From: JBFHFS01 sp041583495
GTDB lineage: Bacteria; Bacteroidota; Bacteroidia; Bacteroidales; Marinilabiliaceae
Direction of reading: 5' to 3'
Assembly: GCA_041583495.1 (NCBI GenBank)
Contig: JBFHFS010000005.1
Span: 1-64,000 of the forward strand
Length of the DNA: 64,000 bases
Below the pieces are notes generated by a model, which was not told the DNA's origin, did no database searches, and saw only the letters and a program-made list of their open reading frames with translations. Shown here piece by piece: positions 46,632 to 54,001 of this stretch (position 1 is its first letter; each line of letters begins with the position of its first letter). A program made the translations under genes and the position numbers.

Positions 46632-47489
46632 ATGACTGAAAAAAGAACCGTTTTCTTGTTTGCTTTGTGTATGTCAGCTTTATTTTTAAATGCACAAAAA
46701 GTTGACAGTGACCTGCCAACCGATAAAAAGTGGAAGTTGGTTTGGAACGATGAATTCAACGGAAATACTTTGGATACCACCAAATGGGGGTTTCGGCTGC
46801 ATATTATGCAAACCCGGCATACCACCTACACCGATGACGCGTATGAGTTTGACGGGGAAGGTAATCTGTTATTAAAAGTTTATGAAAAAGATGGTGAATA
46901 CTTTACTTCTCAACTTCAAACAGGAAGTAATTTTATGGATCGCCCGGGAAATCAGTACGCCGGATCAAAATTAACCTGGCCCATTGCCAGGTTGCAAACA
47001 GCCAAGTATCTGCACAAATACGGTTATTATGAAATACGGTGTAAAATGCCAACCAAGGAAGGTTGGTGGGTGGCTTTCTGGCTTCAGTCTCCAACCATTG
47101 GTGCAACTCTTGATCCACTTGACTCCGGCGTTGAAATCGATATCATGGAAAATTTCAAACGAGATGGAACAGTAAGTCATAATATCCATTGGGACGGTTA
47201 TGGAAAAGATCATAAACATGCCGGCTCGGGTAATTTGAGCATGAACCTCAATGATGGCAAATTCCATACCTATGGTGTGGACTGGAGTTCCACCGGTTAT
47301 ATCTTTTATGTGGATGGAAAAGAGACCTGGAGAGCGGCCGGGCCCGTTTCCCACCGCGAGCAGTTTATTCTGGTTTCTGCCGAATGTAATGGATATCGCA
47401 ACGGTGCTGCTTCTCCGATTCTGAAAGAAGTAAAATTGCCTGACTATTTTGTAGTAGATTATGTCCGTGTATTTGATGAAATTAAATAA
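46632..47489 (+). CDS. Secreted GH16 endo-beta-glycanase
   Basis: A 285-residue protein with a signal peptide ending LFLNAQ. The GH16 jelly roll is complete: WKLVWNDEFNGNTLDTTKW at the start, GYYEIRCKMPTKEGWWVAFW, and the catalytic GVEIDIMENF with E168 (nucleophile), D170 and E173 (acid/base). The late WSSTGYIFYVDGKE and PDYFVVDYVRVF strands are present. The EIDIME signature lacks the extra Met-bulge residue (E-x-D-x-x-E), as in the xyloglucanase-type and some other subgroups. The substrate could be a beta-glucan, galactan or agar-type chain. Truncated copy of its 5' end at 44,296. Confidence 0.9.
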   Translation: MTEKRTVFLFALCMSALFLNAQKVDSDLPTDKKWKLVWNDEFNGNTLDTTKWGFRLHIMQTRHTTYTDDAYEFDGEGNLLLKVYEKDGEYFTSQLQTGSNFMDRPGNQYAGSKLTWPIARLQTAKYLHKYGYYEIRCKMPTKEGWWVAFWLQSPTIGATLDPLDSGVEIDIMENFKRDGTVSHNIHWDGYGKDHKHAGSGNLSMNLNDGKFHTYGVDWSSTGYIFYVDGKETWRAAGPVSHREQFILVSAECNGYRNGAASPILKEVKLPDYFVVDYVRVFDEIK

Positions 47490-47500
47490 GAAAGTGGGTT

Positions 47501-48949
47501 ATGAGAAATTTGTATTTGTTATTCCTGGTCGTTTTATCCTCCTGTATAAGTAAAGAAGTAGCGCCTCCTGAGGCTATAATGCCATTGCCGACGCAGGTGC
47601 AACTCGATTGGCAGGGGAAAGAGTTGTTCGCATTTATTCATTTTACAGTAAATACCTTTACAGACAAAGAGTGGGGATATGGCGACGAAAATCCGGATGT
47701 TTTCAATCCGATTGATTTTGACCCAAATCAGTGGGCAAAAGTGTTGAAGGAAGCCGGATTTAAAGGAGCCATCCTCACGGCAAAGCATCATGATGGGTTT
47801 TGTTTGTGGCCAAGTGAGTTTACCAATCACTCCGTAAAAAACAGCCATTGGCAAAATGGGAAAGGCGACATTGTGGGCGGGTTGAAAAAAGCTTGCGACG
47901 AGAATGGTCTGGAGTTTGGCATTTACCTTTCCCCATGGGACAGAAATCATGCAGAATATGGCAGGCCTGAGTATGTTGATTATTACCAAAAGCAGTTGAA
48001 TGAATTGTTCGATAATTACGGGCCAATATTTGAAATTTGGTTTGATGGTGCAAATGGAGGAGATGGTTATTATGGCGGTGCAAGAGAAACACGAAAAATT
48101 GATGATCAGGTTTATTATAACTGGCCTGAATCCTTTAAAATTATAAAGGATTATAATGCCAACACTCTTATTCGTGGCGATGCCAGAAATCCTTTGTGCG
48201 AGAGCCGGTGGTGCGGAAATGAGAGGGGATATGTGGGTGAAACCAATTGGAACATGATTAACCCGGACACTTTGTTGGCAATGGGGAGCAACCGTATCAA
48301 AGGATTAAATACAGGCGATGTAAATGGAAATGTTTGGATGCCCGCTGAGGTGGATGTTTCAATTCGTCCCGGGTGGTTTTACCATGAGTCGGAAGATACT
48401 TTGGTAAAAACCCCGGATCAGTTATTTGATATTTATCTTAAGTCCGTTGGAAGAGGCGCGCCGCTCTTGTTAAATGTGACGCCCAACAGGCGGGGGTTGA
48501 TTCCTGAGCAGGATATTGCTTCACTGCAGGGATGGAAGAAGAAAATAGATTTAACCTTTGCAGCAAATTTAGCGGCTGACGCAAAAGTGGAGGTAGACTC
48601 GCATCGGGGAAATTCGGAAAAGTTTGATGCTTCAAAATTAACCGATGGGAATAAAGAAACATACTGGGCAACAGATGATGAGGTAAAAACAGGATCGATT
48701 TCTTTAAAATTTAAAGAGCCAACGCCATTGAACTATGTTTTGATTCAGGAAAATTTAAAATTGGGGCAGCGGGTAAAATCCTTTTCCGTTGAAGCGTTCA
48801 CCGATGGAGAATGGAAACAGGTTGCTCAGGGAACAACCATTGGATTTAAGCGCATTTTGGGAATTGATCGTGTAAAAGCCGAACAAATCCGGGTTAACAT
48901 TACTGATTCAAGGGCCTGCCCGGTAATTTCAAATGTAGAAGTTTATTAG
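47501..48949 (+). CDS. GH29 alpha-L-fucosidase lipoprotein with C-terminal discoidin-like domain
   Basis: A 482-residue lipoprotein (VLSSC, Cys15). Motifs: LFAFIHFTVNTFTDKEWG, LTAKHHDGFCLWP, FGIYLSPWDRN, and FEIWFDGANGGDGYYGGARE with nucleophile D182. This WFDGANG loop is typical of GH29 subfamily B, enzymes with preference for branched alpha-1,3/4-fucose. The C-terminal ~120 residues (LTDGNKETYWATDD, PLNYVLIQENLKLGQRV) form an F5/8C/CBM32-like module. Overlap in spacing with GH16 (11 bases) indicates one transcript. A hairpin with T-rich tail at 48,966-48,992 follows. Confidence 0.92.
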   Translation: MRNLYLLFLVVLSSCISKEVAPPEAIMPLPTQVQLDWQGKELFAFIHFTVNTFTDKEWGYGDENPDVFNPIDFDPNQWAKVLKEAGFKGAILTAKHHDGFCLWPSEFTNHSVKNSHWQNGKGDIVGGLKKACDENGLEFGIYLSPWDRNHAEYGRPEYVDYYQKQLNELFDNYGPIFEIWFDGANGGDGYYGGARETRKIDDQVYYNWPESFKIIKDYNANTLIRGDARNPLCESRWCGNERGYVGETNWNMINPDTLLAMGSNRIKGLNTGDVNGNVWMPAEVDVSIRPGWFYHESEDTLVKTPDQLFDIYLKSVGRGAPLLLNVTPNRRGLIPEQDIASLQGWKKKIDLTFAANLAADAKVEVDSHRGNSEKFDASKLTDGNKETYWATDDEVKTGSISLKFKEPTPLNYVLIQENLKLGQRVKSFSVEAFTDGEWKQVAQGTTIGFKRILGIDRVKAEQIRVNITDSRACPVISNVEVY

Positions 48950-48965
48950 TGTTTTAAGATTGCGG

Positions 48966-48992
48966 CTGACAAGTTTGTCGGATTTTCTTTTC
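48966..48992 (+). terminator. Probable terminator after the GH29 gene
   Basis: CTGACAA and TTGTCGG (7 base pairs including one G-T pair) around a 2-base gap, followed by GATTTTCTTTT. The loop would open a pair or two. Located 17 bases after the stop codon of the fucosidase gene. The remaining ~300 bases to the next promoter show nothing I can name. Confidence 0.5.
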
Positions 48993-49287
48993 CAAGGGAT
49001 TTGAGTTAAAAAGAAGCCTTTTTCCTATTGTCATGGAGAAAGGATATGCGTCTACAAAAGGGAAATCCTTATCAATTAGCCTAATAGGGGTGTCTCTTTG
49101 TTGGCATCTATTCAAAAGCACGGGAAGTAAAATTGGTTAGATAGTGAGTGTAATACTCAAATTTATCACCCGGAAAATCCTGATAATTTATTTCTCACTG
49201 CCGGTTTATGGGAGTAAAATGGTAGGGGCTGAGAATCATTGGGTTATTTCGTGTTTTATTTTCACTTTCAGATAAAGACTGTTTTAG

Positions 49288-49337
49288 TTGCAAATCTTAT
49301 AAATAAAAAATATATTTACACCACACTACACCACAGT
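49288..49337 (+). promoter_or_regulatory. Promoter and GntR operator of the sugar-acid operon (site 3)
   Basis: TTG at 49,288 and TATATTTA at 49,311 are 20 bases apart. ACACCACAC (49,318-49,326) begins on the last base of the -7 box, and the text continues TACACCACAG, resembling the reverse complement of the right half of site 1 (ACACCACACTACAACA). The distant second arm is not clear, so this may be a half or variant site. It puts the transporter operon in the same regulon. Confidence 0.65.
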
Positions 49338-49400
49338 GATTTTTTGTGAAGTAAGCCTCAGAATGTAGTTATTCGAATCTCTAACCTGATAATATTTGGA

Positions 49401-50648
49401 ATGAAAGAGCATAAAAAATATAAATGGGAAGTTCTCGCATTACTTTGGTTTGCTTTCCTTTTAAACCAGGCCGATAGACAAGCTTTTAATGTGGTTCTTC
49501 CATTAATCAGGGACGATTTGCAACTTTCTGATGCCCAGATAGGGTCCATTGCTACCGTTTTTAATCTTTTTTACGCCCTTTTGGTTCCCTTCGCAGGTGT
49601 TATTGGCGATTTGTTCAGCCGCAAATGGCTTGTTGTGTTGAGTGTATTGGTTTTTAGTGTCGCAACAATGTTCACGGGTTTCAGCAACAGTATGTTGATG
49701 CTGATATTTATCCGCAGTATAGCGACCGGGGGCGGGGAGGCCTTTTTTGGCCCCCCGAATTATGCTTTGTTGGCAAGTTACCACAAAAATACACGGGCCT
49801 TTGCTATGTCCATTCATCAAACATCCTATTATATAGGCATTATTTTAAGTGGCTTTGTTGCCGGTTATATAGGCGAACACTGGGGGTGGCGAAGTGCTTT
49901 TTATGTATTTGGGGCCATTGGTTTAGTTCACGGAATTGTTTTGATATTCAGATTGAAAGACAAAACAGAACCGCAACAAGATACTCAAACAGATAAAGTG
50001 AAGATTTCGGAAGGATTTAAAGTCCTGTTTAGAACGCCAACTGCCTTAATTCTTACCATTGGTTTTAGCGGGTTGATTTTTGTTTTAACGGGGTATCTTA
50101 CCTGGATGCCTACCTACCTCTATGAAAATTTTAGTATGAGTTTATCCCAGGCAGGCTTTCATTCCATGTTTTATACCCATTTGTTTGCTTTTATCGGGAT
50201 AATCATTGCAGGAAGATACTCCGATGTCATTGGAAAAAAGAACCCCGGAGCACGGTTGTTGTTGCAAGGGTTTGGCTTATTGGCAGCCGTCCCGTTTATT
50301 GTAATGATGGGGTATTCCAACATCCTTCTTACCGTTTATATCGGGTTTGCCGGTTTTGGCTTTGCCCGCGCTTTTTTCGATGCAAATACCTATACGGTAT
50401 TGTACGATGTAATCCCCGAGAAATATCATTCATCCGCTTCAGGAGTTATGTTAACAATCGGTTTTGGCGTCGGTTCGTTGGCACCTGTCATTCTTGGAAT
50501 TATTAAACCTTTGGTTGGCCTTTCTTTGGGGATATCAAGTTTAGCCATTATTTGGGTAGTATGTGGCTTGCTAATGATTTATGCATACAAATATACATTC
50601 AATAAAGACCATGCAAAAGCCCTAGTTATTGGAATTAATAAAAAATGA
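49401..50648 (+). CDS. MFS transporter, sugar or sugar-acid uptake
   Basis: A 415-residue inner-membrane protein with about 12 hydrophobic segments. It begins with a short cytoplasmic N-terminus and NQADRQAFNVVLPLIRDDL, as in the anion/cation symporter branch of MFS (DgoT- or ExuT-like). The GDLFSRKWLVVL loop between segments 2 and 3 is the MFS A motif. A charged central loop (LKDKTEPQQDTQTDKVK) divides the halves. It overlaps the SDR gene by 4 bases (ATGA), so the two are translationally coupled. Substrate inferred from partner genes: a monosaccharide, lactone or sugar acid released from the polysaccharide. Confidence 0.85.
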   Translation: MKEHKKYKWEVLALLWFAFLLNQADRQAFNVVLPLIRDDLQLSDAQIGSIATVFNLFYALLVPFAGVIGDLFSRKWLVVLSVLVFSVATMFTGFSNSMLMLIFIRSIATGGGEAFFGPPNYALLASYHKNTRAFAMSIHQTSYYIGIILSGFVAGYIGEHWGWRSAFYVFGAIGLVHGIVLIFRLKDKTEPQQDTQTDKVKISEGFKVLFRTPTALILTIGFSGLIFVLTGYLTWMPTYLYENFSMSLSQAGFHSMFYTHLFAFIGIIIAGRYSDVIGKKNPGARLLLQGFGLLAAVPFIVMMGYSNILLTVYIGFAGFGFARAFFDANTYTVLYDVIPEKYHSSASGVMLTIGFGVGSLAPVILGIIKPLVGLSLGISSLAIIWVVCGLLMIYAYKYTFNKDHAKALVIGINKK

Positions 50649-51427
50649 TTATGCGATTTAAAGACAAAGTAGTATTAGTCACAGGCTCCAATCAAAATAC
50701 CGGATTGGCGATTGCCACTCTTTTTATAAAAGAAGGGGCACGAGTAATCGTTCACGGATCTACTAATGAAACGGTTCAGGAAGGTGTTGAAAAACTGAAA
50801 TCAATTGGAATAGAGAATTTTAGAACAGTTTCAGCAGATATCTCAGATGTTGAGCAGGTGAGAAGTATGTTCTTGCTAATCAAGGAGGAATTTGGACGAT
50901 TAGATATTCTGGTGAACAATGCCTGTAATCAAGGAATAGGAGAATCATTTGAAAAGATGGATTTTTCCTTTTTTCAGCAGGTTGTTAATGTGAATGTGCT
51001 GGGCACCTTCATGGTGTCTCAACACGCGGTGAAACTAATGATGGCTCAAGAATCAAAGGGAGTTATTGTAAACCTCGGCTCTAATGTCTCTACCCGGGCT
51101 ATTCACAATAGAACAGCCTATATTACCAGCAAAGGGGCAATCGATGCGCTTACAAAATCTATGGCAACAGATCTTGGTCCTCGTGGTATTCGGGTTAACA
51201 TGGTGGCGCCGGGCTATATTTACACTAACCGGTGGGATCTACTCTCTGAAGAGGTAAAAATCAGGCGAAGACAAAATATCCCAATAGGAAAAGAAGCCAC
51301 TGGAGAAGATATCGCTGAAGCAGTCGCCTTTCTGGCTTCTGATCGTGCCTCTGCAATAAGTGGTGCCAGATTGGTTGTAGATGGTGGAATCTCTGCACAA
51401 CATTTGCCGGTAGATATAGATTTCTGA
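50645..51427 (+). CDS. SDR-family NAD(P)-dependent oxidoreductase, probable sugar dehydrogenase
   Basis: A 260-residue classical short-chain dehydrogenase (258 if the ATG at 50,651 is used). The nucleotide-binding loop is TGSNQNTGLA, lacking the middle Gly of TGxxxGIG. NNACNQG, the Ser of NLGSNVS and the YxxxK of AYITSKGA (Tyr159, Lys163) complete the active site. VAPGYIYTNRW and ISGARLVVDGG are the usual late motifs. In an operon with a transporter, an UlaG-like hydrolase and a DgoD-like dehydratase, the likely reaction is oxidation of an aldose (fucose or galactose type) to its lactone. Specificity is inferred. Confidence 0.85.
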   Translation: MIMRFKDKVVLVTGSNQNTGLAIATLFIKEGARVIVHGSTNETVQEGVEKLKSIGIENFRTVSADISDVEQVRSMFLLIKEEFGRLDILVNNACNQGIGESFEKMDFSFFQQVVNVNVLGTFMVSQHAVKLMMAQESKGVIVNLGSNVSTRAIHNRTAYITSKGAIDALTKSMATDLGPRGIRVNMVAPGYIYTNRWDLLSEEVKIRRRQNIPIGKEATGEDIAEAVAFLASDRASAISGARLVVDGGISAQHLPVDIDF

Positions 51428-51428
51428 T

Positions 51429-52160
51429 ATGAAGAATGATACGGGTACAATCGGCATTACATGGCTTGGTCAAGGCGGCTTTGCGTTTGAGACAGACAAT
51501 ACAAAACTGGTTATCGATCCATTTTTGAGTGATATTGTGGAAAGAGTACAGGGCTTAAAGCGGTTGATCGATCCTCCTGTGTTGATAGAAGAATTGCAGC
51601 CGGATTTCATTTTTATCACACATAATCACCTGGATCATTTCGATCCTATTGCGATGCCGCAAATACATAATGCTTATCCCAAGGTCCCAATTTTGGGTCC
51701 CCAAAGTGTGGTAGAGAAAGCCAGGGAGCTTAATCTTAGGGAATCAGTATTATCTCAGGTTGAGGTATCTCAGACAATAGAAGCGGGTGATTTTTGGATT
51801 ACTGTAACTCCTGCTTACCATTCAGATCGTTATGGCGTTGGATGTTTGTTAAAGGTGGAAGACTTGACCATATACCTTACCTCGGATACGATACTTAATG
51901 ATGACTTGATCCGAGCGATAAATGAGTTATCTCCGGATGGGATCCAGATTTTCATTACCTGTATTAATGGGAAGTTGGGCAATATGACGTGGCAGGATGC
52001 AGCCAGATTTGCCCAAATTCTGAAACCAGATTTCGCCATCCCGATGCACTACGGAATGTTTGCCGAAAATACGGAAAATCCGGAATACTTTATTCATGAA
52101 TGCCACAAGGCAGGAATTAAGTCGCCGGAACTGGTTCCTGGTATGACCACATACTTTTAA
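51429..52160 (+). CDS. Metallo-beta-lactamase-fold hydrolase, UlaG-like (possible sugar lactonase)
   Basis: A 243-residue cytoplasmic protein. It opens with ITWLGQGGFAFET and has the metal motif THNHLDHFDP (His65, His67, Asp69, His70); more ligands lie in TPAYHSDRYG, LTSDTI and PMHYGMF. UlaG-type proteins open L-ascorbate 6-phosphate lactone, so hydrolysis of the lactone made by the SDR is the natural guess. One base separates it from the SDR gene, indicating one operon. Homologues are often annotated only as MBL-fold hydrolases; lactonase activity here is inferred. Confidence 0.75.
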   Translation: MKNDTGTIGITWLGQGGFAFETDNTKLVIDPFLSDIVERVQGLKRLIDPPVLIEELQPDFIFITHNHLDHFDPIAMPQIHNAYPKVPILGPQSVVEKARELNLRESVLSQVEVSQTIEAGDFWITVTPAYHSDRYGVGCLLKVEDLTIYLTSDTILNDDLIRAINELSPDGIQIFITCINGKLGNMTWQDAARFAQILKPDFAIPMHYGMFAENTENPEYFIHECHKAGIKSPELVPGMTTYF

Positions 52161-52260
52161 TGGATAGAGATGAAACGACCAAGTAGAAATACTTCACAAA
52201 CAAGCATAAGTAAAATGGGCGTTACATCGAATTCAATTCAAAACTTACAATTTTAATGAG

Positions 52261-53427
52261 ATGAAAATAACAGAAATTAAAACCTTCATTTGTCATGCTT
52301 ACCGAACCAATTGGGTTTTTGTAAAGGTTTTAACGGATAATGATGGTCTTTATGGGGTAGGTGAAGCTACACTTGAATACAAGGAACAGACGGTTGTACA
52401 GGCCTGCAAAGAGTTAGAACGGATCGTGATTGGCAAAGATCCACACAGAATTGAAGAAATATGGCATTTGGTTTACCGCGATGCATACTGGAGAGGAGGC
52501 CCGGTGCTCATGACTGCTCTCTCTGCCATTGAGATGGCACTTTGGGATATCAAAGGAAAGGATTTGGGAGTACCGGTATACCAACTTCTGGGTGGCAAGG
52601 TACGAGAGTCAATTCCTTGTTATGCCAATGGATGGTTTGCACCGGCAAAGACACCGGACGAATTCGCCGAAAAGGCAAGGAAGGCTATTGCCAAAGGGTT
52701 TAAGGCATTAAAATGGGATCCTTTTGGCTCTTCTTATTTGGAAATCGATCGTAGGCAATTGAACATGGCCATGGAGTGTGTTGGTGCAGTTTATGATGCT
52801 GTGAAAAAGGAGGCTGATATCATTATCGAAGGTCATGGGCGATTTGATATCCCTACAGCAGTTCGGATTGGAAATGCACTCTCGGACTTTGACATTTTGT
52901 GGTTTGAAGAACCTATACCCCCTCAGAATCTGGAAGGCCTGGCTGAGGTTAAACGACGAATAAAAGTACCGGTTTCCGGAGGGGAACGTCTATACAATAG
53001 ATGGGATTTCAGAAGCCTTTTTGAGCTTAAAGCAGTGGATTATATTCAGCCGGATGTGAGCCATGCCGGCGGTATTATGGAGCTAAAAAAGATAGCCGCC
53101 ATGGCAGAAGCCTATCACATACCATTCTGTCCTCACAATCCTAGCGGGCCAGTTGCCAATGCGGCCAGTCTTCAGTTGGCAGCCTGCGTTCCCAACTTTT
53201 TTCTTCTGGAAACCATGAGCGGAGATGTGGCCTGGAGAAAAGACATTAGTACTGAAGAAATACAATTTGAGAACGGTTCCATGAGAATCCCTGATAAACC
53301 CGGGTTAGGTGTGGATATCGACGAAGATGAAATCAAGAAGCATCCCTTTGAGCCCAAAGAATTGCGCCACTATAATGGAACACTGACCGATATCAGACCC
53401 GATAATGAAACGACCTATTTTAAATGA
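52261..53427 (+). CDS. Enolase-superfamily sugar-acid dehydratase, DgoD-like
   Basis: A 388-residue protein of the mandelate racemase/galactonate dehydratase group. Metal ligands fit E190 (IIIEGHGRF), one Glu of WFEEP (E216/E217) and E242 (SGGER). His192 and His292 (CPHNPSGP) correspond to the acid and base histidines of D-galactonate dehydratase. QPDVSHAGG and KPGLGVDIDEDE are also shared with DgoD. Expected reaction: dehydration of an aldonate to a 2-keto-3-deoxy acid. Gap of 100 bases to the lactonase-like gene, so probably the same operon. Galactonate, fuconate or another 6-carbon acid are all possible; no aldolase or kinase lies in the window. Confidence 0.85.
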   Translation: MKITEIKTFICHAYRTNWVFVKVLTDNDGLYGVGEATLEYKEQTVVQACKELERIVIGKDPHRIEEIWHLVYRDAYWRGGPVLMTALSAIEMALWDIKGKDLGVPVYQLLGGKVRESIPCYANGWFAPAKTPDEFAEKARKAIAKGFKALKWDPFGSSYLEIDRRQLNMAMECVGAVYDAVKKEADIIIEGHGRFDIPTAVRIGNALSDFDILWFEEPIPPQNLEGLAEVKRRIKVPVSGGERLYNRWDFRSLFELKAVDYIQPDVSHAGGIMELKKIAAMAEAYHIPFCPHNPSGPVANAASLQLAACVPNFFLLETMSGDVAWRKDISTEEIQFENGSMRIPDKPGLGVDIDEDEIKKHPFEPKELRHYNGTLTDIRPDNETTYFK

Positions 53428-54001
53428 AATATTTAGACGTAAAAAGGAGATTTTTTCGAATTTTTCTTCTTTGAGAACTCATTTTCAGATAGTTACGAAG
53501 ATCATTTTTTGCCTGATAGTCCATAAACGCTATTGAAATCTTATTTGGTATTTTTTTCAAGAAACAAAAAAAAACGTAGGGTATTTTGATTTTCAGAGTA
53601 CTATAATAATAGACGCAACTGCATGCCTAACAATAAACAAAGTTAAGTTGCTTTGGACAAGTTTGGAAACGAGACGGACATTGAGAGGGGGGCTAACCAT
53701 GATGGAAGCACCAAAGCACACAAAGAAGGATTGGAGACTTTAGAATAACTTTTGGTAATCTTACAAACAGCTTAAGATGCCGAAAATCACTTTCTTCATA
53801 ATAACAGGCTTGTTTCCTGAAGAGGTGTTGGGTCCCCCGGTTGTGAGGGGAAGCTTTTTTGTTATGTAAAGGAAGAAGAGGTTCCCAAATCGGGATTAAG
53901 GGTGTATTCCCAATTAACGGGTATGGTTTTAGCTGAGCAGACCTATTACCCAAGAATATGGCTGATTTAACCTGGCTCAAAAGCAACCAAAAGATTCTAT
54001 C
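53428..54001. other. Intergenic region with a third, degraded copy of the promoter-like repeat
   Basis: Around 53,565-53,640 the text (A-run, GTAGGGTATTTTGAT, AGAGTACT, GCAACTGCAT) follows the same order as the 3' half of the direct repeats at 17,450 and 26,570, with many changes. About 100 bases later a GATTGGAGACTTTAG stretch with AACTTTTGG parallels the broken RKEEYETLKNFW frame. So this is a decayed relative of the same element. Nothing else is identified; no operator of the ACACCACAC type is present. Confidence 0.5.
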
